Positions 51,952 through 62,416 are shown, counted from the stretch's first letter. The stretch is DNA of 64,000 nucleotides from Ceratodon purpureus (GCA_014871385.1 CM026426.1:18258119-18322118), one strand, 5' to 3'. Notes: a model not told the origin generated them from the sequence alone. Numbers and translations are program-made.

Positions 51952-52881
51952 TTACTCGCTGTTGACGTTGCGCTTGCGCTTTGCAAGCTTCCCACCGCGA
52001 CCTCGTGCTTTCACTGCGTCGCTCACAATAGGAAGTGGATTAAATCTCTCCTGCACTCCGACTTGTGCAAGAGACTTCATGTTCGACCCTTTCTCAGTTC
52101 TTGCCGCACCCAAAGCTAGTTGCCCCCAACCCGCCGGACCCTTCTTCAGACGCCCTGGTAAACTTGTCTCCGTCAGCGTCGCCGCGTTCAGAGTAGGCGA
52201 CGGGCAAAGCGTGTTGCACAGGGCAGCTTGCCGACGCGTCGCGCATCGGTCGGACATGTGAGATCCCGACGTCTTCTTAGACAGACAATCCTCCACCACG
52301 GGTTGTTTTGTTTCCTCCACCGCGGTGACCTTGACTGAAGTCTCACAAAGAGGTTGCACTTCACTCATCACCGTCTCCTGGTGCGGCGCATCCGCCTCAA
52401 CCTCATCGCCTCTTCCCGTCGACCCTGCACTGCATTTGACCTTGGCGATACCTCGTTCATCAGTCATGTCCTCAAACCCCCCTTGATCTTCTCGCAAAGT
52501 CTCCGGGATGGCCGTTTCTGTGGCCTTCTTTCTGCCAGCATCTCGGGCCGTCTCTGATGCAGGTTGGGCCTGACTAAGGCAGACCTCATCGTCGAGAAAC
52601 GAGATACTCTCGTGGCACTTCGCAGCTGCCATCGACACAACTTTCGACGCCCATTTTGCAGGTAGAACTGGCTCAGGGGCAGGGCAGGCCACCAAATCTA
52701 CGTTCCCGAGATTGCAAATTTCTGAATCCTTTCCTGCGCTTCCTGCAGGAGTCCTCCAACTCCCAGACGCAGGAGTCCCTAGCCGTCGCGAGGAAGGTGT
52801 CCCCGATTTGTCATAGCGCCGAGACACCGGAGTCCCTGAAGTTGACTCCATATATACTCCAACTGCCAACATTCTCACCAT
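51952..52881 (-). CDS. Unassigned disordered protein with basic C-terminal tail
   Basis: Open for 309 codons; the ATG at 52851 (MESTSGTPVSRRYDKSGTP) may be the true start. The N-terminal part repeats GTP/SRR-type phosphosite-like motifs, the middle is acidic and low in hydrophobics, and the end is strongly basic (KARGRGGKLAKRKRNVNSE), like a nuclear localisation or DNA-contact tail. I recognise no family. Antisense frames here are also open, so support is the frame length and its consistent composition. Its neighbours on the same strand are the double-B3 gene and the RING-like protein. Confidence 0.5.
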   Translation of the reverse strand: MVRMLAVGVYMESTSGTPVSRRYDKSGTPSSRRLGTPASGSWRTPAGSAGKDSEICNLGNVDLVACPAPEPVLPAKWASKVVSMAAAKCHESISFLDDEVCLSQAQPASETARDAGRKKATETAIPETLREDQGGFEDMTDERGIAKVKCSAGSTGRGDEVEADAPHQETVMSEVQPLCETSVKVTAVEETKQPVVEDCLSKKTSGSHMSDRCATRRQAALCNTLCPSPTLNAATLTETSLPGRLKKGPAGWGQLALGAARTEKGSNMKSLAQVGVQERFNPLPIVSDAVKARGRGGKLAKRKRNVNSE

Positions 52882-52979
52882 TTACGTTTCAGCTTGACGT
52901 ATCCTCGAACACTTACTCCACATCAAAGAATCAATCAGAAAAGGAAGAATAAGAGGGGGAGTGTTGCATCGACCATGAC

Positions 52980-53640
52980 TTCCCAATGAACTGCATGAAG
53001 TGAAGACATCGGCTAAGTGCCGTGTCCAAGTGAGGAGAAGGCAAAAGTCAAGTGAAGTCATCTCCACAGTGGAAAGCTAAGTGCCACGGCAAATATCTCA
53101 GCGACAAGCTTCACAGCAGCAAAGTGAAGCCATCAGCAAAGTGAAAGTCCAACTTTGCAAAGTGGAAGCATCAGCAAAGTGAAGTTATTCAGAGGAAACC
53201 CTAATCCGAAGAGACGGGTCCAGGGAACACGGACACGGGCTGCAGTTTGAGCACAGCGAAGTCAAAGTACGATTAGTACAAGTAACTGGTCACCTACAGC
53301 GACCACCAAGCCAAGTGAAAGTGGGTCGTCCTCGAAAGTGTTTCCCCAGTGCCATCTTCTTGAAACCTCGCACTCCCAGCTAGAGTTTAGGATCGACAAT
53401 CTAACTCATTAAGCAGCAAAGTGAAATCCCCAGTGCGTTAGTGAAAAGAAATGTCCACATCCTCATCAGAAGTAAACTCACAGCACTACCACAGTGGGAA
53501 CAAAGCTCACAACTCACGGTAGACGAACTGCACATTCTTGATAGCACGACACTCATAACTACACGATAGCACAAGTGAGAAGAGGAGACTTCCAAGTCAG
53601 TGAAGTGAAGGCCACACAAAGCGCACTTCAAGAAGAAAGT
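52980..53640. repeat. Region rich in AAGTGAAG / GCAAAGTGAAGCCATCA motifs
   Basis: GCAAAGTGAA followed by GCCATCA, GTGGAAGCATCA or similar recurs at irregular spacing, for example near 53,117, 53,137, 53,160 and 53,175. The same core in inverted orientation forms the 23-bp repeat at 48,997-49,065. The arrays bracket the double-B3 gene and the disordered protein. Confidence 0.65.
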
Positions 53641-54024
53641 GTTTTCACAGTTTCTCCGGAGTCTCCTCTCACATCACAGACAGTGGACGCCACTGGCTTA
53701 ACAAACAGAATGACTAAACAACGCTCAGGTGCATTCTGTTAACCAAACTGGATGGAGGGAAGCTTGTCTAATTACTTCGCTTCATTCTTGCAGGTGACCA
53801 TGAGTTATGGGGTTATTGCAAGGTGACGTGGACTTGATGGATTCAGTCGTGGACGTTGAGAGAGCCACTCTAGAATCATATGCTTCGATTCATGGACTAG
53901 ATCCCCGTATCCAATAAATCAAGGATGCAGGGGAGCTGCCCCTCACACGTCCATACTTCTACGAAGACACTGGTACCAAGCATTCCAAGGGTGTTAACGT
54001 TCATGGTGAACCAGGAAAACACAT

Positions 54025-54942
54025 TCACTCCAACGTACTTGTGAGGAAAACGTCTCTTCTCAAGCAGATCAGCACAGCATTGGGAATTGGGGACTCACAG
54101 TTTGTGGAAGCAGCTGCTTCCAGAACACCATCGCCCTGAGTTGTAGTCCTCCCCACGCTCCCTTCTGTTTTTGGAGTCCTAAGCAGAGGTACCCTGATCT
54201 GATTCGCTCCAAAACTCGCTAGCCAGTCGGAACCGAACTCCATCTCGCAAACAGCACCTGCGCATCTGCTTCCCCCGTCACTTAACCAGGCCGCAAGACA
54301 GAAGTGATGATACGTGCATCCACAGTCCGCGACAAATATATTGTGGCATTTAAAGTTGTAGCCACAGACGGGGCAATTCGAGATGCGAATAACCCCTCTT
54401 CTCCCTTCCGACGACACTCTCGGATTTCGAATCGGCAAGGGTGATGTCCCCATTCCGGAGCCTCCCGCCATGAGCTCCACTTGTTCCGTTAATTTTGCGA
54501 CCCATTTCTCAGATCGTGTACATGCCACGCCTCGAAGCATTATTTCATGTTCGACTTTTCTCAACTCTGTCTGCATCTGGTCTTGCTCTTTCTGAAGCTG
54601 CTCTGTTCTCGCACTCTCCCGGTTGAGGATATGGACACCGAACTCGAGATCTCTATCAAGCACTCTCAACTCCTCATCTTCTTCTGGACATGTCTCGCCC
54701 ACCATCCGCACTTCACTATCCTCAGACCCCTCTACATTCCTCATCTTCATAAAATGTGCGACCAAACTCTCTCGCCTCTTGCGCACGTTAGCACAGCTGA
54801 GCTCCTCTTCATGCAAAGACTTCTGCCGCTCAGCGAGTGCTTCGTCCATGCCCTTGCACTGCTGCTGCAGTTCCTTCCGTTGATCCTCTAGCAGTAATCT
54901 GCACACCCGCACAGCATTTGGACTCAGTCTCCTCGTGCTCAA
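54025..54942 (-). CDS. Coiled-coil protein with RING-like zinc finger
   Basis: Open for 305 residues from MSTRRLSPNAVRVCRLLLED. Residues about 15-170 are charged helices with heptads (EDQRKELQQQCKGMDEALAE, RTEQLQKEQDQMQTELRKVE) and should form a long coiled coil. Near residue 190 lies a finger: NCPVCGYNF, VADCGCTYHHFCLAAWLSD, CAGAVC. The C-x2-C, C-x-C..H-H..C and C-x4-C spacing is close to but not the same as a classic RING, so E3 ligase activity is only a possibility. The tail is unstructured. The order coiled coil then RING is found in some E3 ligases, with the RING normally at one end. No closer family is recognised. It lies 1.1 kb upstream of the disordered protein on the same strand. Confidence 0.6.
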   Translation of the reverse strand: MSTRRLSPNAVRVCRLLLEDQRKELQQQCKGMDEALAERQKSLHEEELSCANVRKRRESLVAHFMKMRNVEGSEDSEVRMVGETCPEEDEELRVLDRDLEFGVHILNRESARTEQLQKEQDQMQTELRKVEHEIMLRGVACTRSEKWVAKLTEQVELMAGGSGMGTSPLPIRNPRVSSEGRRGVIRISNCPVCGYNFKCHNIFVADCGCTYHHFCLAAWLSDGGSRCAGAVCEMEFGSDWLASFGANQIRVPLLRTPKTEGSVGRTTTQGDGVLEAAASTNCESPIPNAVLICLRRDVFLTSTLE

Positions 54943-56090
54943 TTCATCAAAACCCTAATCCCTATGATTTTTCTCTGCCTATGTACATCCCTTTATCTGC
55001 ACTGACCATGTCTTGGCAGATGCTCAAGCACCGGGGACACATTCAAACTCGGCCAGCTTCATCTTCATTTGCTCTAGAATATCTGCTTAACGACCATGTA
55101 AGCACTGTGGAACTACAGATTGTTACGCTCGAATCTAAAGTAAAGAAGCTCATAAAAATCTGCACTGAATTTTACTTCTCCTTGCCACCCACAGTTCAAC
55201 ATAGGGCACGTGCGCACTACACATGCTCCATTGAAAATGTCCAAATTGGACACGAACCTCCACTCGTTCCGTGGCTTCGACAGTGCCGCAAGACCTTCTC
55301 TAATACCTCGTTTGCCATTCACCATGGGCCAGAATCAGTATCCCCTGGTTGCCACATGCTTAACATCTGCACATGCCTCGTGTTTACATGGTAGAAATAA
55401 TTCAAGAAATGACAACTGCACTCCCTCAAGAGCTAATAAAATTAGATCACCTTCACCCTTCCGTTCATGATCTATCAGACTAGTAAGTGGTGTATCATAT
55501 AGTTCTACTCTCTATAAATCACAAGACAGGTTGTGTCAGATGCCAGTGTTTTCTCTATCTACTACAGCTTTAAGCATCAAAGGAAATAAAACGCATGAAA
55601 CGACAGTCTTGTCGGTTGCGGACTCACGGGGTGCAAAGAAGAACAGAATCCAATCTCAGTCACTGAAGAAGAGAAAATAAATAAAGCATCCTTTTACTCA
55701 TGAAATAACCCATCATGATAAAAGATCAACATCAAGGCAATCTTGCCCTTCATCTTGTTCAAAGGATTCAAGGCATGAAATTTTTGACTTCAATGCATCA
55801 GCCAACGAAGACCGACTTCAAAAACGTGAAGGAGACCCACTAATATACGAAGTTAACGAACAAGCAAAGTTCATTGTCTGCCTAAAAAACATACTACCAA
55901 ATTTTATAGCCACAATTCTTCCATGTATTGCTGGCACCCAAGACAAGAGGAAACTGGACACTCGGTTAATCAAAGTCACATTTACCTTCCTTCGATACAA
56001 GTGAAGTCAGACAGATTAAAAATTAGCATTGCCACCACTCTATTTGATGGGTTTGCTGCCGACCGGCCGTACGACGGACGTCACTATAGT
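54943..56090. other. No recognisable gene
   Basis: Likely 5' region of the minus-strand gene at 54,942, followed by AT-richer spacer up to the left end of MULE-B. Short frames (for example 55,210-55,470) have no domain. Confidence 0.5.
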
Positions 56091-56330
56091 GCGAGCGGTG
56101 AGCGCTGAGCGGAGAGCGGAGAGCGGTAACTAGTTGAGTATTTTGATGTTTTTGGGAATTCAGAGCGGTATGGTTATGGTATTTTATGGACTAACAATTT
56201 TTTTGGTTTTTAAATTTCTAAATTTAGTTCGTAATGGGACCTATTACCGTGGACAATCTCAGCAAAATGAATTCATGGCCTGATCTATGGCCGTGGAAAT
56301 TATTGTATTACGGTTTTCGGGTGCAGTAGT
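56091..56330 (+). repeat. MULE left-terminal region, copy B
   Basis: Five GAGCGG/GAGCGC-type units in 40 bp, an AT-rich middle, then GGGACCTATTACCGTGGAC and CTATGGCCGTGGAAATT. It matches copy A closely and copy C in the same orientation. Confidence 0.75.
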
Positions 56331-56448
56331 GGCCTCCACTCGTGGATTGTTGTTATAGAGAGTGCTCAGCCGGGTCTTTTTATAAGGACAGGCCGTGAGG
56401 TAACACTGTAGCGCTGAATTTGAGTTCAGTACGTCGTGAGCCACCTAG

Positions 56449-56532
56449 GTAGGGGATGAACGTCAGCCAACAACCACTGCTGATGATTCCAACCCAAGCA
56501 AGCGTCGAAAACTAGAAGACAATGAATTCTGA
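56449..56532 (+). pseudogene. C-terminal remnant of MULE-B accessory gene (ORF2)
   Basis: The frame ends TADDSNPSKRRKLEDNEF and stop, which lines up with the end of MULE-C ORF2 (RADSVVGKSKRVRFED). Both end in a short basic patch followed by acidic residues, like a nuclear localisation signal. A TAG precedes the remnant, and nothing of the N-terminal part is seen. The position, between the left end and the convergent transposase stop, matches copy C. Confidence 0.55.
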
Positions 56533-56977
56533 CTTTGCGCACGAACAAAAAGATTAGACCATACATGTGCAACATAACATACAAATGTATGCACGTTCTG
56601 CAAAGTACAACAGAACGAGTGGTAGTTTATCCCATTCATGGACCTATGACAAAGGTGGGTCAGTAGTACACCTCCCCTTCACTAAGAGTTCTCTCGGTTT
56701 AGGGAGTCTGGAAAAGGATTGTTCGGGCCTAAGCACACATATGTGACTTCCTCCCAGAACCATTTACATGGACCTCTTTAGGAATTACACAGTTCTTTAA
56801 ATGACTTGCAAAATGGTTCTTAATAGCGCTTACGAATAATAAGGGCGTGATTCACAAGAATGGGAACAACGGTTTACAGTGCAAGTGCAAATTTTTGGTA
56901 GTGGCCCTTTTAGTCTCACTACTTCATCATCCAGATGAATTCAGGCGATACATGTGTAAATAACGAATCAGATATCA

Positions 56978-59900
56978 CTACTTGTCTAGGTGCTTCAGAA
57001 GGCCACTCTCTAGGACTCGCTTCACTTCGTTGCAGCTAAAACTAGCTGCATGAATGAATGTATCCGACTCCGAATCAAGACCGCAAACTACACTGAGAAG
57101 GTAGTACAAATGCTTACAATTAGCCCATTGACCCCGCTTCCCAAGTGCCGTCATTGCCATCTCCTTGAAATTTGGGCAAGTCCAGGCAGGGTGCTGCGAA
57201 ATGGTCAGGTAGTATTGTTGTACCTTTGGAAGCTTCCCTGAATCCAATGTGACAATGCATCCCAGGGCTGGGGCAGGCAGCATGCACAGCTTGCTGACCT
57301 TCGCGTTCAACGATAAGGCAGAGGCACAATTATTGCTATGCTTGGTCGACGGGGCCTTCTTGTTCCGTCGGATGAGCTTTCCTGATTGCCGGGTAGGGAA
57401 CTCATCCGGGTATGCCGGCGTAGGGTAGGCCGAGAAGTCCACTGCCGCGGCCCGGTCTTGGAAGAGTCTTCTTGGTGACATCTCCTTCTGTTGAGGGAGT
57501 CTGAAGCCGGCATTCTCTAGAGAGACGATCTCTTTCTTCGTCAACTTCGTCCCAATCTTCACAGGGCACACCTCAGGTACCTTTGGCACCGATAGGACCC
57601 ACTTCCGCTTGCTACCCTTGACGCACCTGTCAATGTCGTCATTGCAGAAAAAGAACTGATGAGTCTCTATTCTGTCCTTCTGGTAGTTCTTCATGGGGCT
57701 TGTGTATGTCGGCGCAGCCGTGCTCTTCCCGTGCTGCACAATCCGTGCCACGCATTTCTTCTTAGTCACAGCGTGTTGGGCGAAGCAAGCCTTAGCGGAC
57801 GTCTTAGGAAGTCGTGCAATGTGCCACTCGGAAGGGTTGCAGGCGGTCTCTTCAACTGAAGTGACGTGATGGTACTCGACTGGCGGTGGACACTGCTCAG
57901 CGTGAAGGTCGGCTTCGTCCGCTTTAGTGCTTGTAGGAGAGTCTGCTATTACCACCGTCGGAGGGTAGTCGCTCTCCCGACGTGCAGCTCTAGTCTGGAC
58001 ACGAGGTCTTGACACGGTGATCTTGTCTGGCCTATGAGACTCTCGTTCATCTCCGAAGGCAACATCAGGTTTTCGTTTTAGTGAGACACAGACCTCCTCC
58101 CCTTCAAGATGCGGGTCCCTTGTGCACCAGTCGCCCGCTCCTGGCATGTTCATAACCGCTTCATGTAGGACCTTCGGATTCCCTGTCCTCGCTGCAGATC
58201 TCTGTGCACGTCGGAGGCTGAGCTCTTCTTTTGACGGAACTTTCCCCGGATGCTCCCCCTTCAAGAACTGGAAGTATGCAACGCATTGCATGAACGCCCT
58301 TACAAAGTTGTCGACAGCTGCAACGTACAAGTCGCTGCCCCGATCGCCAGACTGCTGCTTCTACCTGTTGTGAATTGATTCAGCAAGATTGCACAATGGC
58401 ATTTCCGCCAGCTCTTCCTCAGTGTGATTCTGCACACATTAGGGGTTAGTTTAGGGTTTAGGGTCCAATTACTGACTGCGAAGCAAACACAGTGCCACTA
58501 GCAGGAGTCCTCGGCACCGAGGCCAATTGCCAAGGGCTGCAAGGCTGCTGCATTGGGCGCTTACTGAAGGCATGGAGCATCATGAAAGACCAGACTGAGT
58601 ACCCCAAGCAAGAGTGCTCGGCCCCGAGGCAACTTGCCAAGGGCTGCAAGGCTGCTGGATTCGGCGGTAGGTCATGGCTCGGAGGATGAGAAATGAGCAG
58701 ATTCTGTACTCCCACCTCGACTACTCGGCACCGAGGGCTGAAAGGGTGCTGCACTAGACGCTAGGGCATCGCACGGAGCATCACGAGAGAGCAGATTCTT
58801 TACCTCCAGCAAGTTACTTAAGATGCGATAGAGACCTGAAAGGCCGAGAGATAGCTTACCAGTTCCATGAAGCCTCCCCACTGGCGATAGCGATGGTGCG
58901 AGAACGAGAGCCACGTCTCCATGTTGGAGAGCTCTTTTCCAGTTGCAGCGCCGGATGACATCCACCATGCTCGGATTGCCAAGAATTTTGTTTCAGCTTC
59001 GGCCAGTGTCGTCGCGTTCTTGTACTGCTGGCAGAGTTTGATGTGTTGAGCTTAGAGGTCCTGTCGAATGTTAGCGTTTGTATGTTGCTCCAAAGACTAC
59101 CTCCAATGGAATAGGCATGTCCTCTCCCTATCAACCATCCTCTCGGAGGCGTTACCGCTCCTATAGATAATTCGAACTGCGTTCCAATTCGCTTGGGCAC
59201 CGTCTGCCATGAAGCCCTTAAAGTTTACTCTCGCGATCCCGTGAGTCTCCATGATGGCATTCAAATTCTTCCAGAGCACGGACTGGGCTGCCGTGTCTTC
59301 CAACTGCATGTCGCACGCAGCGATTGTCATTATCCGACAGTAAGTGGGGTCGTAGACGTGGCAGGCCATTGTTACCCAGTCCCTAACTTGCCTCACGTGG
59401 TCAAACATGATCCACGCATCCTCCAAGTCACCGCCTGTCTGCATACGCTTAACTAGATCGACTCCAGAACCCGGCCCTACCTTAGACATCTTGAAGACAT
59501 ACACCTTCGCCGCATCATCGCCTTGCCCCAGGAACATGTTATTTTGGATAAACTTCTAGTTGCTGAAGCCTCCCAGCATCCTCATGCCATCCATGGTCCC
59601 AAAGCGCCTAACATTCTTGAACGATGTAATGCAATTTCGGATGTTTGGGGAAGAGAGGTCCTTACAGCGGTCGAATATTGGTTCGAGCTCCACCAATTCC
59701 AGAATCTTCTGCGGTTCACCTTCCTTGGCCAGAAGTAACGGGCCCAGCAGCTCCTTCGCAGTTTCGAGGACGATGGCGGAGGGAGTGGCGGAGGGAGTAC
59801 GCTCCACCTGCTCCCTGATCAAATTCTCCGTGTGTTCGACGAAGTCACGGTTCTCGCCGGACTTCACTGGGTGGTTGTGAGTTCCCAAGTGAACGCACGC

Positions 59901-60739
59901 TCTCGTCATGTGAGGTCTTGCAGTGACATAGTAAATCTTTGCAGGGCAAAGTGCAACGCAGGTCGGCGGCGTACTGCAAGATTTACAGACCACAGTGGAA
60001 CTCTGTGGCGGGTTCGACCCAACTTCAAACAGTCTCACAGATTTTCCATCCCATTCAGTCTCGTTCACTACCGAAGTCCTATTATCACGTGTAAGATACT
60101 CACATTTGACATTGTCACAGCGCAGATGGCCAAGGCACGACGAAGAACGGAATGTCAGCTTGAGGTCGTTCTGAATATTCGAAGTCACTGTTCGAGTCCA
60201 AGGGTGTCCGTCGTATTTCCTATCCATTCCCCGTAACTGCTTCGCGGCGGAGTGATGGCCGTGAGCACCTAGGGGTGGGAACTCAAAAATGACATCGCCA
60301 TTGTACTGAGGAGGAGGGTACTCAACTTCCTGTATTCTAATTGCATCAAATTTGATGCGAGACAGAACACTCTTTGACCTTTTACGAGCGCTAAGCTTCA
60401 TGAGGCACTGGACGACACTGTCTGTAGGGGAGACTGCCGGGGTAGACGGAGGGGAGACTGCCGGGGTAGATGGAACGGATGACTTCAGGGAGGCAACTAC
60501 TTCCGCAGGAATCTCAACTGCAGTTGGCAATGTCGTGTCCTTCACCTCAGGGAGTATTGTCGTCTCAAGTACGTTTTCACTATCAGAATCACTCAACTCA
60601 AAAATGGTTTGAAGTCGTGGCTTGGTCTTCACTTTCTTCAACGGCGGATCAGAATTGATGCACACTGTTGTAGACGATCGGGGGGTAAGCAATTCAATAG
60701 AAGCACCTAAGACAGACTCCGTAAGAGGGAAGCTTGTAC
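56978..60739 (-). pseudogene. MULE-B transposase (zinc finger, DDE, SWIM), few defects, N terminus cut off
   Basis: Reads from 60739 to 56978. Order: acidic region with IFELSDSDSENV; Zn region HLRCDNVKCEYLTRDN, then ACVHLGTHNHPVKSG (WRKY/GCM-like C..H.H end); core with probable first Asp in IAACDMQLED, second Asp in FKGFMADGAQANW, then CLFHW; intron 58859-58430 (phase 0); then CNLAESIHN with the expected catalytic Glu; a long variable region; and SWIM-like AWTCPNFKEM...NCKHLYYLL. Defects: TAG 59558-59556 where copy A has Trp, TAG 59099-59097 where copy A has Gln, TAA 59054-59052, and TAG 58363-58361 where A and C have Trp. The first SWIM Cys is Trp here, so zinc binding is probably lost. About 75 N-terminal residues present in copy A are missing, replaced by the end of copy C. 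Confidence 0.88.
58450..58463 (+). repeat. Two plant-type telomere units (TTTAGGG)2 in the MULE-B intron
   Basis: TTTAGGGTTTAGGG within the 430-bp intron. Too short to mark a chromosome end; probably chance or a telo-box-like motif. Confidence 0.7.
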
Positions 60740-60990
60740 GTGAGCGGAGAGCGCAGAGCGGAGAGCGGTGAGCGCAGATTTGGAGAGCGGAGAGCACAGA
60801 ATGGGGGACAGAACCTAAAAATAGCACTTTTTTTACTAAAAATAAATTATAAAATTAGAAGATTCGAATATTCTAATTGTATTTTTGGAAATTTACTAAT
60901 TTTAGTAATTTAATTGACCCTATAACCGTGGACTAATTACAGTATTTTCATTGAATTCGTAGTTCATATTCTCTTTTCTTGGTGATTAAT
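60740..60990 (+). repeat. MULE left-terminal region, copy C
   Basis: Seven or so GAGCGG/GAGAGCG units between 60,740 and 60,800, an AT-rich middle, then GACCCTATAACCGTGGAC near 60,920. Same orientation as in copies A and B, so it is the same (left) end of a separate element, not the inverted right end of B. Confidence 0.75.
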
Positions 60991-61709
60991 TTTTTAACGT
61001 GCACCAATTACTATGCTCCAGCTCCTTCTAACTAGTTCAGGCATACAGTAATTCCCCTTATCTCCTTAAATTTATATGCAAATTACTACTTGAAATGTAT
61101 TGGTATTCAACCTCTGAACAGGGATCAAGTAACATTTAATTTCGTAACATTTTCTTAACATTGCTAGAATTCATCCACCATAGTCTACATGCCTTTCTCA
61201 TTTTTTTTATTTTTTTTTATTTTTTTTGAAATTTGTCTTGTATTTTTTATAAAACTTTCTTTATTCTATCTATCTAGTTAGAGGGGTCAAAAGCCTCCTT
61301 TCATTTAATTCTCTCCTTCATTTTATTTTCACAATCATTTTATTTTCACATTCAATTTGTTGATCTCCTTTATATTATTTTCAACCTTCATTTTAAATAT
61401 TGCTATTCTTTTCTTTAATCTTTTTAATTTCAATTTATATAAATGTTTTTTTTTTTGGTTTTTTTTGTTTTTTGTTTTTTTCATTCTTTAAATTTTAAAA
61501 AACAATTTAAATGCTAAATGACCTCTGCTAAACCTTCATCTTTTTCCATTCGGTTTAGGAGGATGACAACTTTTAAATGAATGAATAGCCGATTTTCAAG
61601 GGCGCCAAGCATCTTCTTCAGGGATATTTAAGATAAGAGTAGGGAATGTCTCTGCCTCTTTTGTGTTTTTGTTATGTGAAGCTCTTTTCCGTAGTGCGGG
61701 ACAGCAGCT
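60991..61709. other. AT/T-rich spacer upstream of ORF2
   Basis: Pyrimidine-rich with several T runs (61,200-61,260 and 61,440-61,500) and no coding frame. Presumably holds the ORF2 promoter; no clear TATA box stands out. Confidence 0.5.
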
Positions 61710-62162
61710 ATGGAAGACGTCAGAGATATTGTTGTTTCACTTGCTGACGATGTTTGTCCATTTCAACCATATGTTGAGGTGGAGGACGAAGAAGAAGTGA
61801 TGGCCAACAGCCAAGGGAGTCCTTCGACAACGGATGTTGACGTACAACCGGATGTAAGAGCTGACCCTCCACGTTCAGAAAATTCGGATGAAATCATAGT
61901 GCTAGAGAAGGACGCAGATGTGCCTTTGCAACCACATGCATACTCGAAGGTTGGAAAGATCCCAAGGGGAACCTATTCCAGGGAATCAGTTAATCGGAGG
62001 CGGGGAGGTGGGCCATTGCTGAAACGTTCATACCAAGGACACGCTCCAAGTGTGGGAACGAAAGTGAATGCGACTGTAGTTTGTCCTGTAGTACAGTCAG
62101 CGGCTGGCAGTCGTGCTGATAGTGTAGTGGGCAAGTCTAAACGTGTTAGGTTCGAAGATTGA
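61710..62162 (+). CDS. MULE-C accessory protein (ORF2), 150 residues
   Basis: Starts MEDVRDIVVSLADDVCPF and is acidic for about 70 residues. A conserved centre follows, PHAYSKVGKIPRGTYSRES, then a basic Arg/Gly stretch and a C-terminal basic patch, KSKRVRFED, likely a nuclear localisation signal. No known domain. Homologous blocks occur in MULE-B (56,449-56,532) and in the orphan at 27,980-28,291, so the protein is a shared part of the family. It converges on the transposase with 254 bp between the stop codons. By analogy with maize MuDR, which also pairs a transposase with a convergent second gene, it may help insertion or nuclear targeting (inference). It shows no similarity that I can see to mudrB. 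Confidence 0.75.
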   Translation: MEDVRDIVVSLADDVCPFQPYVEVEDEEEVMANSQGSPSTTDVDVQPDVRADPPRSENSDEIIVLEKDADVPLQPHAYSKVGKIPRGTYSRESVNRRRGGGPLLKRSYQGHAPSVGTKVNATVVCPVVQSAAGSRADSVVGKSKRVRFED

Positions 62163-62416
62163 GATATCTAATAACAAGTATATGTTTGCTGTAATAAAAG
62201 ATATATGTTAGGGGATACGAAGTATATAGTGCACTTGTTCAAGATAGATTGTATTGAAATAGAATGCAATTAATGTGAACGACAAAGCCCTTAATATAAT
62301 GAAAAAGTCAATACAGCTTCTATATTGCTGACTTAGTACATGGGATATTACTAAAATCATTCACTACGTGACAAATGGCCATTGTGGAAATGGCAGTTCT
62401 AAAGTAGGAGGGCTAC

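Larger units (their letters stand above)
56091..60739 (-). mobile_element. MULE copy B, interrupted on the right by copy C
   Basis: The left end starts at GCGAGCGGTGAGCGCTGAGC (56,091), contains a plus-strand ORF2 remnant, and holds the minus-strand transposase up to 60,739. There the homology with copy A's transposase ends inside the coding region, directly abutting the GAGCGG-rich left end of copy C. The rest of B, including its right end, must lie beyond 64,000 if the insertion is simple. Confidence 0.8.

Noticed and set aside
58450-58463. Telomere repeat as a chromosome end
   Set aside because: Only two units, inside a transposon intron.
60740-60990. Right terminal inverted repeat of MULE-B
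   Set aside because: It has the same orientation as the left ends of A and B, and it replaces B coding sequence, so it is the left end of copy C.
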